DNA of 64,000 bases, from positions 62,001 through 126,000 of the forward strand of contig ACOK01000113.1 of NCBI GenBank assembly GCA_000174895.1. Direction: 5' to 3'. The translations under genes were made by a program, and so were the position numbers. The notes below the pieces were generated by a model. The model saw nothing but the letters and a program-made list of their open reading frames with translations, was not told the origin of the DNA and searched no databases. This DNA comes from Ruminococcus flavefaciens FD-1. Its GTDB lineage: Bacteria; Bacillota; Clostridia; Oscillospirales; Ruminococcaceae. Position 1 is the first letter of the stretch; each line of letters opens with the position of its first letter. Positions 52,999 through 61,189 of the stretch are shown piece after piece.

Positions 52999-53649
52999 TT
53001 GAAACAAGTAATCAAAAACTACGCATTGTTCCTCATTGGGCTTTTCATTGCATCTATGGGCGTTGCACTATCGGCAAAAGCCGGTCTGGGAACATCTCCT
53101 GTAGCATCCGTTCCGTATTCGGTATCGCTTGTCAACCACGCACTGACATTTGGCTGGTGGCTGAATATGTGGAGCGTGCTGCAGATCGCTGTGCAGATTG
53201 CACTGTTGCGCAAGAAATGCAAGCCGGTAGAAATCATCATACAAACGGTACTCGCATTTGTGTACGGTTATCTAACCGACTTTTCCTGTAAGCTCATCAG
53301 CGGACTGCAAGCGAATACCTACATCATGCAGTTCGCACTAATGATCCTGAGCTGTTTTGTTCTTGGTTTCGGCATCTGGATACAGTTCAAAGGCGGTGTC
53401 GCAATGCTACCCGGTGAAGCAATGAACCGTGCGATCAGTGAGGTGACAGGAAAGAAATATGAGAACATCAAGATATTTTTTGATGTGCTGTATATCATCG
53501 TTGCCGCTGCCATCTGCTTCATTTTTATTGGTAAACTCGAAGGCGTGCGGGAAGGCAGCATCATTGCGGCAGTTTTGATCGGCAATATCATAAAGCTGTA
53601 TAACTCCTTGTACAATAAACTCACACGAAAAAAGCTGCAAACCGCTTAA
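52999..53649 (+). CDS. YczE-like integral membrane protein
   Basis: 216 residues, five predicted helices. The start MKQVIKNYALFLIGLFIASM then GVALSAKAGLGTSPVASVPY is the characteristic first helix and loop of YczE-type proteins. I read it from a TTG at 52999, because AGAAGG lies eight bases upstream and no ATG fits. Function of the family is unsettled; some members are near antibiotic or lipopeptide genes. It is the second of three membrane-protein genes in the prophage cargo. Confidence 0.75.
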   Translation: MKQVIKNYALFLIGLFIASMGVALSAKAGLGTSPVASVPYSVSLVNHALTFGWWLNMWSVLQIAVQIALLRKKCKPVEIIIQTVLAFVYGYLTDFSCKLISGLQANTYIMQFALMILSCFVLGFGIWIQFKGGVAMLPGEAMNRAISEVTGKKYENIKIFFDVLYIIVAAAICFIFIGKLEGVREGSIIAAVLIGNIIKLYNSLYNKLTRKKLQTA

Positions 53650-53673
53650 TCACTGTATTGATCGGAGAAAAAT

Positions 53674-54390
53674 ATGAATCGCTTTATCATACTGACTTTC
53701 TTATTTGCAGTCGGAGGCACAGTAGGTTGGGGAATCGAAGTAATATATCGGCGCTTTGTTTCACAGAAACATTGGGTCAACCCAGGATTCCTTACAGGTC
53801 CGTGCCTGCCGCTGTATGGATTCAGCCTATGCATTTTGTACTCAATGGCTCGTATGGAGTCATATTTATCTGCAAATGAGGTCTGGAAACAAAAACTGCT
53901 TCTGTTTATACTAATGGCTGTTGCTATCACTGCACTTGAATATGTTGTTGGTCGTGTCATGATCTCTGTTGAACACATCAGACTATGGGACTATACGAAA
54001 TGCTGGGGAAATATTCAGGGCATTATTTGTCCGCAGTATTCGTTTTACTGGATGATACTCAGTGCATTATACTATTTTCTTGTGCATCCGCATATATTGG
54101 ATGCCCTGGAATGGCTATCACAGAATCTTGCATTTTCATTTGGCATCGGATTCTATTACGGTATCCTTGTATTGGATCTCGTGAATGCAGCTCAGATGAT
54201 AAGCAGGATACGAAAGTTTGCTGCGGATAATGAGATCATTATTCGTCTTGAACATCTGCGAGAGGAGATCAACTACAACTTGCAGCAAAGAAAACCTCGG
54301 TTTCTGTTTTCCATGAAAACTGAAATGCCTTTCACAGAAGCATTAAAGAAATACGGTGAATCTATCCGAGAGAAGATCCACCGAGAATAA
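53674..54390 (+). CDS. Putative ABC transporter permease (CmpB-like)
   Basis: 238 residues with five or six helices and a charged C-terminal tail. FAVGGTVGWGIEVIYRRFVS and NPGFLTGPCLPLYGFSLCIL match the CmpB-like permease family (PF06541), and WDYTKCWGNIQGIICPQYSF is the conserved middle. GGAG precedes the ATG. No ATPase gene adjoins it, so the transporter name is only inherited. Its stop codon TAA is the left target duplication of MITE copy 2. Confidence 0.75.
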   Translation: MNRFIILTFLFAVGGTVGWGIEVIYRRFVSQKHWVNPGFLTGPCLPLYGFSLCILYSMARMESYLSANEVWKQKLLLFILMAVAITALEYVVGRVMISVEHIRLWDYTKCWGNIQGIICPQYSFYWMILSALYYFLVHPHILDALEWLSQNLAFSFGIGFYYGILVLDLVNAAQMISRIRKFAADNEIIIRLEHLREEINYNLQQRKPRFLFSMKTEMPFTEALKKYGESIREKIHRE

Positions 54391-54551
54391 GAACCTGTCC
54401 ACATAGGGTGAATGTACGGATTTTCAGGCATAATTTTGTCAGTGACAAGGCAAAAATCCGCCGACGGGCTGTCGCCCTTCAAGGATTTTTAACGCAGTCA
54501 CCGGCAAAATTTGACGAAAAGACGTGCATGAATCCCTATGTGGACAGGTTC
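54391..54551. mobile_element. 161-bp MITE, copy 2
   Basis: Same ends and orientation as 23921-24081, with four differences. It is flanked by TAA on both sides; the left TAA is the stop codon of the CmpB-like gene, so the insertion preserved the reading frame end. Confidence 0.85.
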
Positions 54552-54571
54552 TAATATAGCTTTTTGAGTTG

Positions 54572-54600
54572 AGCACTTGCTGAAAAGCAGGTGCTTTTTT
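54572..54600 (+). terminator. Cassette hairpin A
   Basis: AGCACTTGC pairs with GCAGGTGCT around TGAAAA, followed by TTTTT. The same hairpin recurs at 55340 and 56109. Confidence 0.75.
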
Positions 54601-54605
54601 ATACC

Positions 54606-54691
54606 CATGCGAAAGGCAGGTGATCCGCATGGTAAACAGAATCAAGGGTATTACCGCCCCGATTAAATTCCGCTGTGCAAACGCATTATGA
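54606..54691 (+). pseudogene. Relic copy of the tape-measure leader and start
   Basis: From hairpin A to about 54655 the DNA matches the leader and first ten codons of the tape measure gene at 56109-56190. It encodes MVNRIKGIT (MANRIKGIT in the real gene), then diverges and stops at 54691. Confidence 0.65.
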
Positions 54692-54701
54692 TTCCTTCTG
54701 A

Positions 54702-54730
54702 TTGACTTTTGCACCCTTCTGTGCTATAAT
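54702..54730 (+). promoter_or_regulatory. Cassette promoter 1
   Basis: TTGACT (54702-54707), a 17-base spacer ending TGTGC, and TATAAT (54725-54730). Nearly the same sequence forms promoter 2 at 55394. Confidence 0.7.
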
Positions 54731-54762
54731 TCTGTTGTAGATAAAGCATGGAGGTGTTATAA

Positions 54763-55308
54763 TTGAGTTTTGATTTTGATATAAGCGTTCGCATCAAGGA
54801 CAAGCGAACCGGTGATATCATCTCAGGGCCGAAGGTGATTCCCGCGCCTGCAAGCGACTATGACGGCTATGAGGAAATCTGCTCGTGGAACAGCAGTATA
54901 TTTCTTGATCTACCACCGGCTATATGCAGCATAGTAAGTAAATACACCGGAAAGCAGTATCCGCTTGAAGAAGGCGCTGAAGGAAATGCCACTGTCTTTG
55001 TGCCGAGAGCCGCCATGCGTGAAATCTGCTCATATATATACAGCAGGTGCTGTGTACTGGATTCAGAACTGAATACTGAAGAAAAAGACTGGCTCTGGCG
55101 AGACGGTTACGAAGTCACCAACATCGATCGTGTAGAAAAACTGCGTGATCTTTTGTCATCACTTGATTATGTTGATCATCGAAATCAGTCGTGCGAAATC
55201 GAAGAGGATTATATCGGCGATCCACGAAAAAGAGAAGAATTCAAAAGCAATCCGCAGGGGTATGAATTTGAGTTTATGCTCGATTATCATTACTGCCGTC
55301 CAAGATAA
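54763..55308 (+). CDS. Unknown cargo protein
   Basis: 181 residues from a TTG start with GGAGGTG seven bases upstream; no ATG fits. It begins MSFDFDISVRIKDKRTGDII and is soluble and acidic, with a Tyr/Cys-rich middle. I do not recognise it. Its own promoter and the following hairpin make it a self-contained unit inside the prophage. Confidence 0.6.
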   Translation: MSFDFDISVRIKDKRTGDIISGPKVIPAPASDYDGYEEICSWNSSIFLDLPPAICSIVSKYTGKQYPLEEGAEGNATVFVPRAAMREICSYIYSRCCVLDSELNTEEKDWLWRDGYEVTNIDRVEKLRDLLSSLDYVDHRNQSCEIEEDYIGDPRKREEFKSNPQGYEFEFMLDYHYCRPR

Positions 55309-55339
55309 TATTAGGATTGCATAAACATGAATATACACT

Positions 55340-55367
55340 AAGCACTTGCTTTAAGCAGGTGCTTTTC
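55340..55367 (+). terminator. Cassette hairpin B
   Basis: AGCACTTGC pairs with GCAGGTGCT, then TTTTCT. The preceding TGAATATACAC is shared with hairpin C. Confidence 0.75.
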
Positions 55368-55393
55368 TATGCCCGTTTCATCACGGCTGCTGA

Positions 55394-55422
55394 TTGACTT
55401 TTTCGCCCTGCTGTGCTATAAT
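55394..55422 (+). promoter_or_regulatory. Cassette promoter 2
   Basis: TTGACT (55394-55399), a 17-base spacer ending TGTGC, and TATAAT (55417-55422). Confidence 0.7.
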
Positions 55423-55445
55423 TCTAGTATAGGAAGGTGAGGAAA

Positions 55446-56087
55446 ATGAAAGACGGAAAAACACCAAACCCGAATACAATTCATCCTATCAATGGATATG
55501 ATAAGGAAATCTATATAAAGCCTACGATAAAGAATCCCAATATAATCGTTGGCGATTTTTCTTATATTGCTGATTCCGATTTTGAGAGTCATGTTACGCA
55601 CCATTATGAATGGAACGGCGATAAGCTTATCATTGGTAAGTTCTGTCAAATAGCAGCGGGAGTTGAATTTGTTATGAATGGCGCAAATCATCAGATGAAC
55701 GCTGTATCAACTTTCCCTTTCTACACATTGGAGGGGTGGAATATGAAACCGCCTACAATGGCTGATCTCCCACTAAAGGGTGATACAGTCATCGGAAACG
55801 ATGTGTGGATAGGTCAAAATGCAGTCATTCTGCCCGGTGTTCACATCGGTGACGGAGCGATCATTGGTGCAAACAGTGTGGTTGGAAGTAGTGTTGAGCC
55901 TTATACAATCGTTGTAGGAAATCCTGCAAAAGCGCTTCGTAAACGATTTGATGAGGAATTGATCCAACTATTGCTTCGCTTCAAATGGTGGGATAAGAAA
56001 ATTGACGAGATCAATGCTCTTATTCCTGTTTTGACTTGCAGCGATATCGAGAAAGTCAAAACAACAATCAGGGAAATGTTAGTATGA
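55446..56087 (+). CDS. Vat/CatB-type xenobiotic O-acetyltransferase
   Basis: 213 residues from the ATG at 55446, with AGGAAGGTGAGG upstream. It is a left-handed beta-helix acetyltransferase. NPNTIHPINGYDKEIYIKPT at the start, MNGANHQMNAVSTFPFYTLE near residue 75 (catalytic His in ANHQM), LPLKGDTVIGNDVWIGQNAV, and VVGNPAKALRKRFDEELIQL are the family marks. The match to Vat streptogramin A acetyltransferases is especially close in layout, so it may inactivate an antibiotic; resistance cannot be claimed from sequence. It lies in a promoter-gene-hairpin cassette in a broken prophage. Confidence 0.82.
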   Translation: MKDGKTPNPNTIHPINGYDKEIYIKPTIKNPNIIVGDFSYIADSDFESHVTHHYEWNGDKLIIGKFCQIAAGVEFVMNGANHQMNAVSTFPFYTLEGWNMKPPTMADLPLKGDTVIGNDVWIGQNAVILPGVHIGDGAIIGANSVVGSSVEPYTIVVGNPAKALRKRFDEELIQLLLRFKWWDKKIDEINALIPVLTCSDIEKVKTTIREMLV

Positions 56088-56108
56088 TCATGAACTGAAT
56101 ATACACAA

Positions 56109-56135
56109 AGCACTTGTTTCGGCAGGTGCTTTTTT
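56109..56135 (+). terminator. Cassette hairpin C, ahead of the tape measure gene
   Basis: AGCACTTG pairs with CAGGTGCT around TTTCGG, then TTTTT. It lies directly before the tape measure ribosome site. Confidence 0.75.
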
Positions 56136-56163
56136 CATGCCCTCACGAAGGAGGTGAAACCGC

Positions 56164-59100
56164 ATGGCAAACCGAATCAAGGGCATCACCGTTGAGATCG
56201 GCGGCGATACTACCAAGTTGTCGAAGGCTCTGGAGGGTGTCAATAAAAACATCAAGAACACGCAGACGCAGCTCAAGGATGTGCAGAAGCTGCTGAAACT
56301 CGATCCGACCAATACGGAACTGCTCTCGCAGAAACACAAGCTCCTCGCCGATGCGGTGACGGCTACCAAAGAAAAGCTGGAAACCCTGAAAACCGCTGCG
56401 GAACAAGCAAACACGGCTCTCGCCAACGGCGACATTTCGCAGGAGCAGTACGATGCCCTCCAGCGTGAGATCATCGAAACGGAACAGGAGCTACAGAACC
56501 TCCAGCACGAGGCAGAGGCTTCCAGTACGGCTCTTGCCAAGCTCGGTCAGGCGGGAGAAATGCTTGAAAAAGCCGGTGACAAAATCGCCGATGTCGGAAC
56601 TACACTGACCACCCATGTGACCGTTCCTGTTATGGCTGCCGGAACTGCCGCAGTCAAGACCGCAGCAGACTTCGACTCCGCCATGAGCAAGGTCGCTGCT
56701 GTATCCGGTGCGACCGGTGATGAGCTGGACGCACTCCGGGACAAGGCTCGTGAGATGGGGGCAAAGACCAAGTTCTCCGCTTCCGAAGCCGCTGATGCTA
56801 TGAACTACATGGCAATGGCGGGCTGGAAAACCGGTGATATGCTGGAAGGTATCGAGGGCATCATGAACCTCGCAGCAGCTTCCGGTGAGGACTTGGCGAC
56901 AACCTCGGATATTGTAACAGATGCATTGACCGCTTTCGGCTTAACTGCTGCCGATAGCGGTCATTTTGCTGATGTACTGGCTGCGGCATCGTCCAATGCA
57001 AACACAAATGTCAGCATGATGGGTGAAACATTCAAATACTGTGCGCCTGTTGCCGGTTCACTGGGATTCTCCTGTGAGGATACAGCACAGGCAATCGGAC
57101 TGATGGCGAACAGCGGTATCAAGGGTTCGCAGTCTGGTACGGCGCTCCGTGCAATCATGACTGCCCTTGCGGGCGATGTGAAGTTCTGCGGTGAATCCTT
57201 CGGCGAAATCGAAATTGCAACGACCAACACCGATGGTTCGATGCGTGAACTGAATGACATTCTGGCGGACTGCCGTGTGGCTTTCGCACAGATGTCAGAA
57301 TCGGAACAGGCATCGGCGGCACAGGCACTGGTCGGCAAGAATGCAATGTCCGGCTTCCTTGCGCTGATGAATGCCGCACCTGCGGATATTCAGAAGCTGG
57401 AAGGTGCAATCAGCACTTGTTCCGATGAGATTGACGGTTATAACGGAGTGACCGCAAAGATGGCTGCCGTCATGCAGGATAACCTCGGCGGGCAGCTCAC
57501 CATTCTGAAATCGCAGCTTCAGGAGCTTGCCATTTCTTTCGGCGAAATCCTGATGCCTGCAATCCGGGCAATCGTGTCGAAGATTCAGGGCTTCATTGAC
57601 AAACTGAACGCTATGGATCCCGCCACAAAGGAAACCATTGTCAAAATCGCACTGGTAGCGGCGGCACTCGGACCTCTCCTTGTCGTAGTCGGCAAAACAA
57701 TGGTCGGTGTCGGCAAGCTGATGCAGCTTGTTGCCAATCTCCCGACGATCATCGCAGGCGCAAAGGCGGCATTCACTTCCTTCGGTGCTGCGATCGGCGG
57801 TATCAGTGCGCCCGTGGTCGCTGTCATTGCAGTTGTCGCTGCACTGGTGGCGGCTTTTGTGCATTTATGGCGTACCAACGAGGACTTCCGCAATAAGATC
57901 ACGGCGATCTGGAATCAGATCAAGAGCATTTTCGATAACTTCTGTCAGGGCATCGTTGACCGTGTCAATGCCCTCGGCTTTGACTTCAAGAATATCAGCG
58001 AGGTTATCAAGGCTGTATGGGACGGGCTGTGTAAGTTCCTTGCTCCCGTATTCGAGGGTGTATTCCAGCAGGTCGCTAACATCTTCAAAGCGGTCACGGA
58101 TATTATCCTGAACATTCTGGACATTTTCGTCGGTATCTTTACCGGCGACTGGAGCAGAGTGTGGGACGGCATCAAGGGTATTTTCGTAGCAGTCTGGAAT
58201 TTCCTGAAGGACACGCTGAAAAACTACCTGAATGTGCTGTGTAATCTGTTCGGCACAAACCTTGATGAAGTAAAAGAATTCTGGGTGAACGTCTGGACGA
58301 GCATCAAGAACTTTTTCGTCAACATCTGGAACGGCATCAAAAACTTCATTACCGGCGTGGTCAATGCGATCAAGAACTTTTTCACAACTATCTGGACGGG
58401 TATCAAGAATTTCTTTGTCGGTATCTGGACGGCGATTTATAACTCCGTCGCTGAAAAGATCAACCTGATCAAGACGGTTATTACTGTTGTCTGGAATGCG
58501 ATTCATACAGCGATCAGCATGGTGCTGAACGCGATCTGGAATGTCATTTCTACAGTATGGCAGACCATTTACGACTTTATCTCTCCGCTGCTGGAAGCAT
58601 TCAGATATCTGTTCGAGACGATTTTTGAGGCTATCCATGTGATTATCAGCCGCGTGATGGACTGGATTCACGAAAAGATTACCACAGCATGGGAGAATAT
58701 CAAGGCTGTTGTGACGATCGTTCTGGAGGCTATCAAGAGCGTTATTGAAACCGTATGGAACGCGATTCATACAGCGATCACCACGGTGATGGACGCGATC
58801 AGCAATGTTATTTCTACAGTCTGGAATGCGATCTCCAGCTTTATCTCCGGTGTGGTCAATGCGATCTGGTCTGTGATCTCCAGTATCTGGAACAGCATCA
58901 AAGATCATATCACAAATACACTGAATGCAATTCATGCGGTCGTATCGGCGGTATGGAATGCAATCTCCGGGTTTATTTCCGGTGTGCTGAATACCATTTC
59001 TTCTGTCGTCTCTTCTATCTGGAACGGTATCAAAAATACTGTCACAAATATCCTGAATACCATTAAAACAACGGTATCGAACATCTGGGACAGCGTAAAA

Positions 59101-59640
59101 AATGCTGTGACACAGAAGATCACGGCAATTAAAGACACTATCGTCAACGGCTTCAATGCTGCGGTGAACTTCATCAAGAACCTTGCATCGCAGGCGTTCC
59201 AGTGGGGCGCAGATATCATCAACGGTATCGTCAACGGCATTAAGAACTGTATCGGCAAGGTCGCTGATGCAGTCAAGGGCGTGGCGAATAAAATCAAGTC
59301 CTTCCTGCACTTCTCTGTACCTGATGAGGGAACGTTAGCTGATTTCGAGAGCTGGATGCCGGACTTCATGCAGGGGCTTGCACAAGGCATCAATAAGAGT
59401 AAAAAGTATGTAGAAAAGGCAATTTCTGGGGTTGCAGATGCTATGACCATTGCGATGAATTCCGACTTCAATGTGGATATGTCCGGCGTGACCGGTGCGA
59501 TGGTAGGCGCAGGCGGTACAACGGTAGTCAACAACTACAATAACGACAACAGCCGCACAGTGAATCAGACCAATAATAGTCCGAAATCACTGTCACGGCT
59601 GGAAATCTATCGTCAGACGCGGAATGCGCTGAATGTGTAA
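56164..59640 (+). CDS. Phage tail tape measure protein
   Basis: 1158 residues. The coiled-coil N-terminus (MANRIKGITVEIGGDTTKLS) precedes the TP901-type core (AADFDSAMSKVAAVSGATGD, ASEAADAMNYMAMAGWKTGD). Two hydrophobic stretches lie near 500-570. From about residue 690 to 1010 it is built of 11-residue tryptophan repeats of the type VWNAIHTAITTVMDAISNVI. The end is a glycine- and asparagine-rich tail. The protein sets tail length and fits a siphovirus. GGAGGTGAAACC precedes the ATG. The tail-tube and chaperone genes expected upstream are missing. Confidence 0.9.
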   Translation: MANRIKGITVEIGGDTTKLSKALEGVNKNIKNTQTQLKDVQKLLKLDPTNTELLSQKHKLLADAVTATKEKLETLKTAAEQANTALANGDISQEQYDALQREIIETEQELQNLQHEAEASSTALAKLGQAGEMLEKAGDKIADVGTTLTTHVTVPVMAAGTAAVKTAADFDSAMSKVAAVSGATGDELDALRDKAREMGAKTKFSASEAADAMNYMAMAGWKTGDMLEGIEGIMNLAAASGEDLATTSDIVTDALTAFGLTAADSGHFADVLAAASSNANTNVSMMGETFKYCAPVAGSLGFSCEDTAQAIGLMANSGIKGSQSGTALRAIMTALAGDVKFCGESFGEIEIATTNTDGSMRELNDILADCRVAFAQMSESEQASAAQALVGKNAMSGFLALMNAAPADIQKLEGAISTCSDEIDGYNGVTAKMAAVMQDNLGGQLTILKSQLQELAISFGEILMPAIRAIVSKIQGFIDKLNAMDPATKETIVKIALVAAALGPLLVVVGKTMVGVGKLMQLVANLPTIIAGAKAAFTSFGAAIGGISAPVVAVIAVVAALVAAFVHLWRTNEDFRNKITAIWNQIKSIFDNFCQGIVDRVNALGFDFKNISEVIKAVWDGLCKFLAPVFEGVFQQVANIFKAVTDIILNILDIFVGIFTGDWSRVWDGIKGIFVAVWNFLKDTLKNYLNVLCNLFGTNLDEVKEFWVNVWTSIKNFFVNIWNGIKNFITGVVNAIKNFFTTIWTGIKNFFVGIWTAIYNSVAEKINLIKTVITVVWNAIHTAISMVLNAIWNVISTVWQTIYDFISPLLEAFRYLFETIFEAIHVIISRVMDWIHEKITTAWENIKAVVTIVLEAIKSVIETVWNAIHTAITTVMDAISNVISTVWNAISSFISGVVNAIWSVISSIWNSIKDHITNTLNAIHAVVSAVWNAISGFISGVLNTISSVVSSIWNGIKNTVTNILNTIKTTVSNIWDSVKNAVTQKITAIKDTIVNGFNAAVNFIKNLASQAFQWGADIINGIVNGIKNCIGKVADAVKGVANKIKSFLHFSVPDEGTLADFESWMPDFMQGLAQGINKSKKYVEKAISGVADAMTIAMNSDFNVDMSGVTGAMVGAGGTTVVNNYNNDNSRTVNQTNNSPKSLSRLEIYRQTRNALNV

Positions 59641-59662
59641 TGGGGTGGGCTTTATGCTTGCC

Positions 59663-60208
59663 CTATTGCCGCGATATATCAGAATTTGCGGCTTTTCGTA
59701 TAGCAAATATGACACACGCCCCAATCATAACACCGCTCGTATTTAATATTATGTCATCAATATCTGTATGCCTTGCGGGACATAGCAATTGGGACAACTC
59801 AATAAAGATAATAAAACAAATCCCTGCGAATACAGTTTTTTTGATATTATCAAGCTTGCGAAAACAGATAGGCCATACTATTCCTACAGGTATAAACATT
59901 GCCATGTTCCCGATAATATTGATAAGCCATCCATCATATCTGTCAAAGAGAAAATAGAACGGGATTAAGCTTATCATGTCAAACGGTGTCTTTGAAAATC
60001 CAATTGTTAGTGTACCTATTTTCCCATTAATAAAATGTAACGGAAAGTATACAAATCTTGCAATAACTACAAGGCATATATAGACAAGAAGCATCTGTAG
60101 TTCGCGTTTTACCGAAAATTTCTTGAATCTGATCGCAATTATGAATCGCACAAGTATCCAAATGAGAGTTATAAAAATAAACATCTGTAGATAGGAAATC
60201 TCAATCAT
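59663..60208 (-). CDS. VanZ-like membrane protein
   Basis: About 181 residues with four or five helices. PFDMISLIPFYFLFDRYDGW and NIIGNMAMFIPVGIVWPICF then IELSQLLCPARHTDIDDIIL are the VanZ family marks. VanZ-like proteins give low-level teicoplanin resistance or alter cell-surface properties. AAAGGAGGAGG precedes the ATG at 60208. It lies in reverse between two tail genes that are normally adjacent, with its own promoter at 60287-60316, so it is another inserted cargo gene. Confidence 0.8.
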   Translation of the reverse strand: MIEISYLQMFIFITLIWILVRFIIAIRFKKFSVKRELQMLLVYICLVVIARFVYFPLHFINGKIGTLTIGFSKTPFDMISLIPFYFLFDRYDGWLINIIGNMAMFIPVGIVWPICFRKLDNIKKTVFAGICFIIFIELSQLLCPARHTDIDDIILNTSGVMIGACVIFAIRKAANSDISRQ

Positions 60209-60286
60209 AGTCACTGCCTCCTCCTTTCTTTAGCAGATAGCTTGATAAACTACGATTTAGCGCAGAGAGCCTCCGCTCATTTTTCT

Positions 60287-60316
60287 ATTATAGCATATCC
60301 GGTCCGAATAAGTAAA
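60287..60316 (-). promoter_or_regulatory. Minus-strand promoter for the VanZ-like gene
   Basis: On the minus strand: TTTACT (60316-60311), an 18-base spacer ending ATGC, and TATAAT (60292-60287), about 80 bases before the start codon. Confidence 0.55.
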
Positions 60317-60328
60317 GGGGGTGCAACC

Positions 60329-61186
60329 ATGTTTTTCAAACTTATCCTTGAAAATGCCAATGGTGATCGTGTTGACATGACCACGACCGCCAACCAGTAT
60401 ATGACAGCAAAGGTCGAGGGCTTGTCGCCTCCACCCGGAACGATCAGCACATCAAGCTATGCTGGCATGGACGGCAGCTACCTGAACAACGCATTCATAG
60501 AAAAGCGGAATGTGGTGATTCACTTTGAGATGCGGGGTGTAGGCGTAGAAGCCCGAAGGCATCAGCTATACAAGGTAGTGAAACCGAGCAGATATGTCAA
60601 AGTGTATTATCGTACCGCAGGCATAGATGTGTTCACTGAGGGCTATGTGGAGACCTGCGAGGTCAGCAACTTCGAGCAACTTGTCACCGGACAAATCTCT
60701 ATTCTCTGCCCGGACATCTACTGGTATTCCACAGAATCCGTCATGGCATATTACAGCCAAATCACAGGCGCATTCACTTTCCCGTTCCCGACCGAGAGTA
60801 ACCCGGAGCCGTTTGTACTGGGTAAATACAATACACAGAATATCATGGAGATCATCAACGACGGCGACGAGATCGGTTTCACGCTTGTGATCGAAGCACT
60901 CGAAGATGCCCGTTCTCCTACGCTGTATAATGCGGATACAGACGAATATCTGCAAATCACGGGAGAAATACTCGCAGGTGATATCATTACCGTCACAACA
61001 AAGACAGGTAATAAAACAGTGACACTGGACAGAGGCGGTGTTAAGACTAACATCATCAACCGCCTTGTTTCCGGCTCAACCTGGCTGACGCTGCGTGAAG
61101 GCAAAAACCGCTTTTATCTGCGCGGTACCGGACTGCAAAATCTGAAAGTGACGATCGTACACACAAATGCTTATCTTGGAGTGTGA
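60329..61186 (+). CDS. Phage distal tail protein (Dit-like)
   Basis: 285 residues from the ATG at 60329, with AAAGGGGGTG upstream; the longer frame lacks a site. It starts MFFKLILENANGDRVDMTTT and contains RNVVIHFEMRGVGVEARRHQ and GQISILCPDIYWYSTESVMA, the layout of siphovirus Dit proteins that form the hub between tail tube and tip. A C-terminal galectin-like part is likely. It normally follows the tape measure directly; here the VanZ-like gene separates them. Confidence 0.8.
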   Translation: MFFKLILENANGDRVDMTTTANQYMTAKVEGLSPPPGTISTSSYAGMDGSYLNNAFIEKRNVVIHFEMRGVGVEARRHQLYKVVKPSRYVKVYYRTAGIDVFTEGYVETCEVSNFEQLVTGQISILCPDIYWYSTESVMAYYSQITGAFTFPFPTESNPEPFVLGKYNTQNIMEIINDGDEIGFTLVIEALEDARSPTLYNADTDEYLQITGEILAGDIITVTTKTGNKTVTLDRGGVKTNIINRLVSGSTWLTLREGKNRFYLRGTGLQNLKVTIVHTNAYLGV

Positions 61187-61189
61187 TAT

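Noticed and set aside
54572..56135. Integron attC array or CRISPR
   Set aside because: The repeats are T-tailed terminator hairpins, three in number with genes of different length between; no integrase or spacer pattern is present.
57865..59310. A 481-codon open frame on the minus strand
   Set aside because: It is the antisense of the repeat region of the tape measure gene; the length comes from the repeat's codon pattern, and there is no ribosome site.
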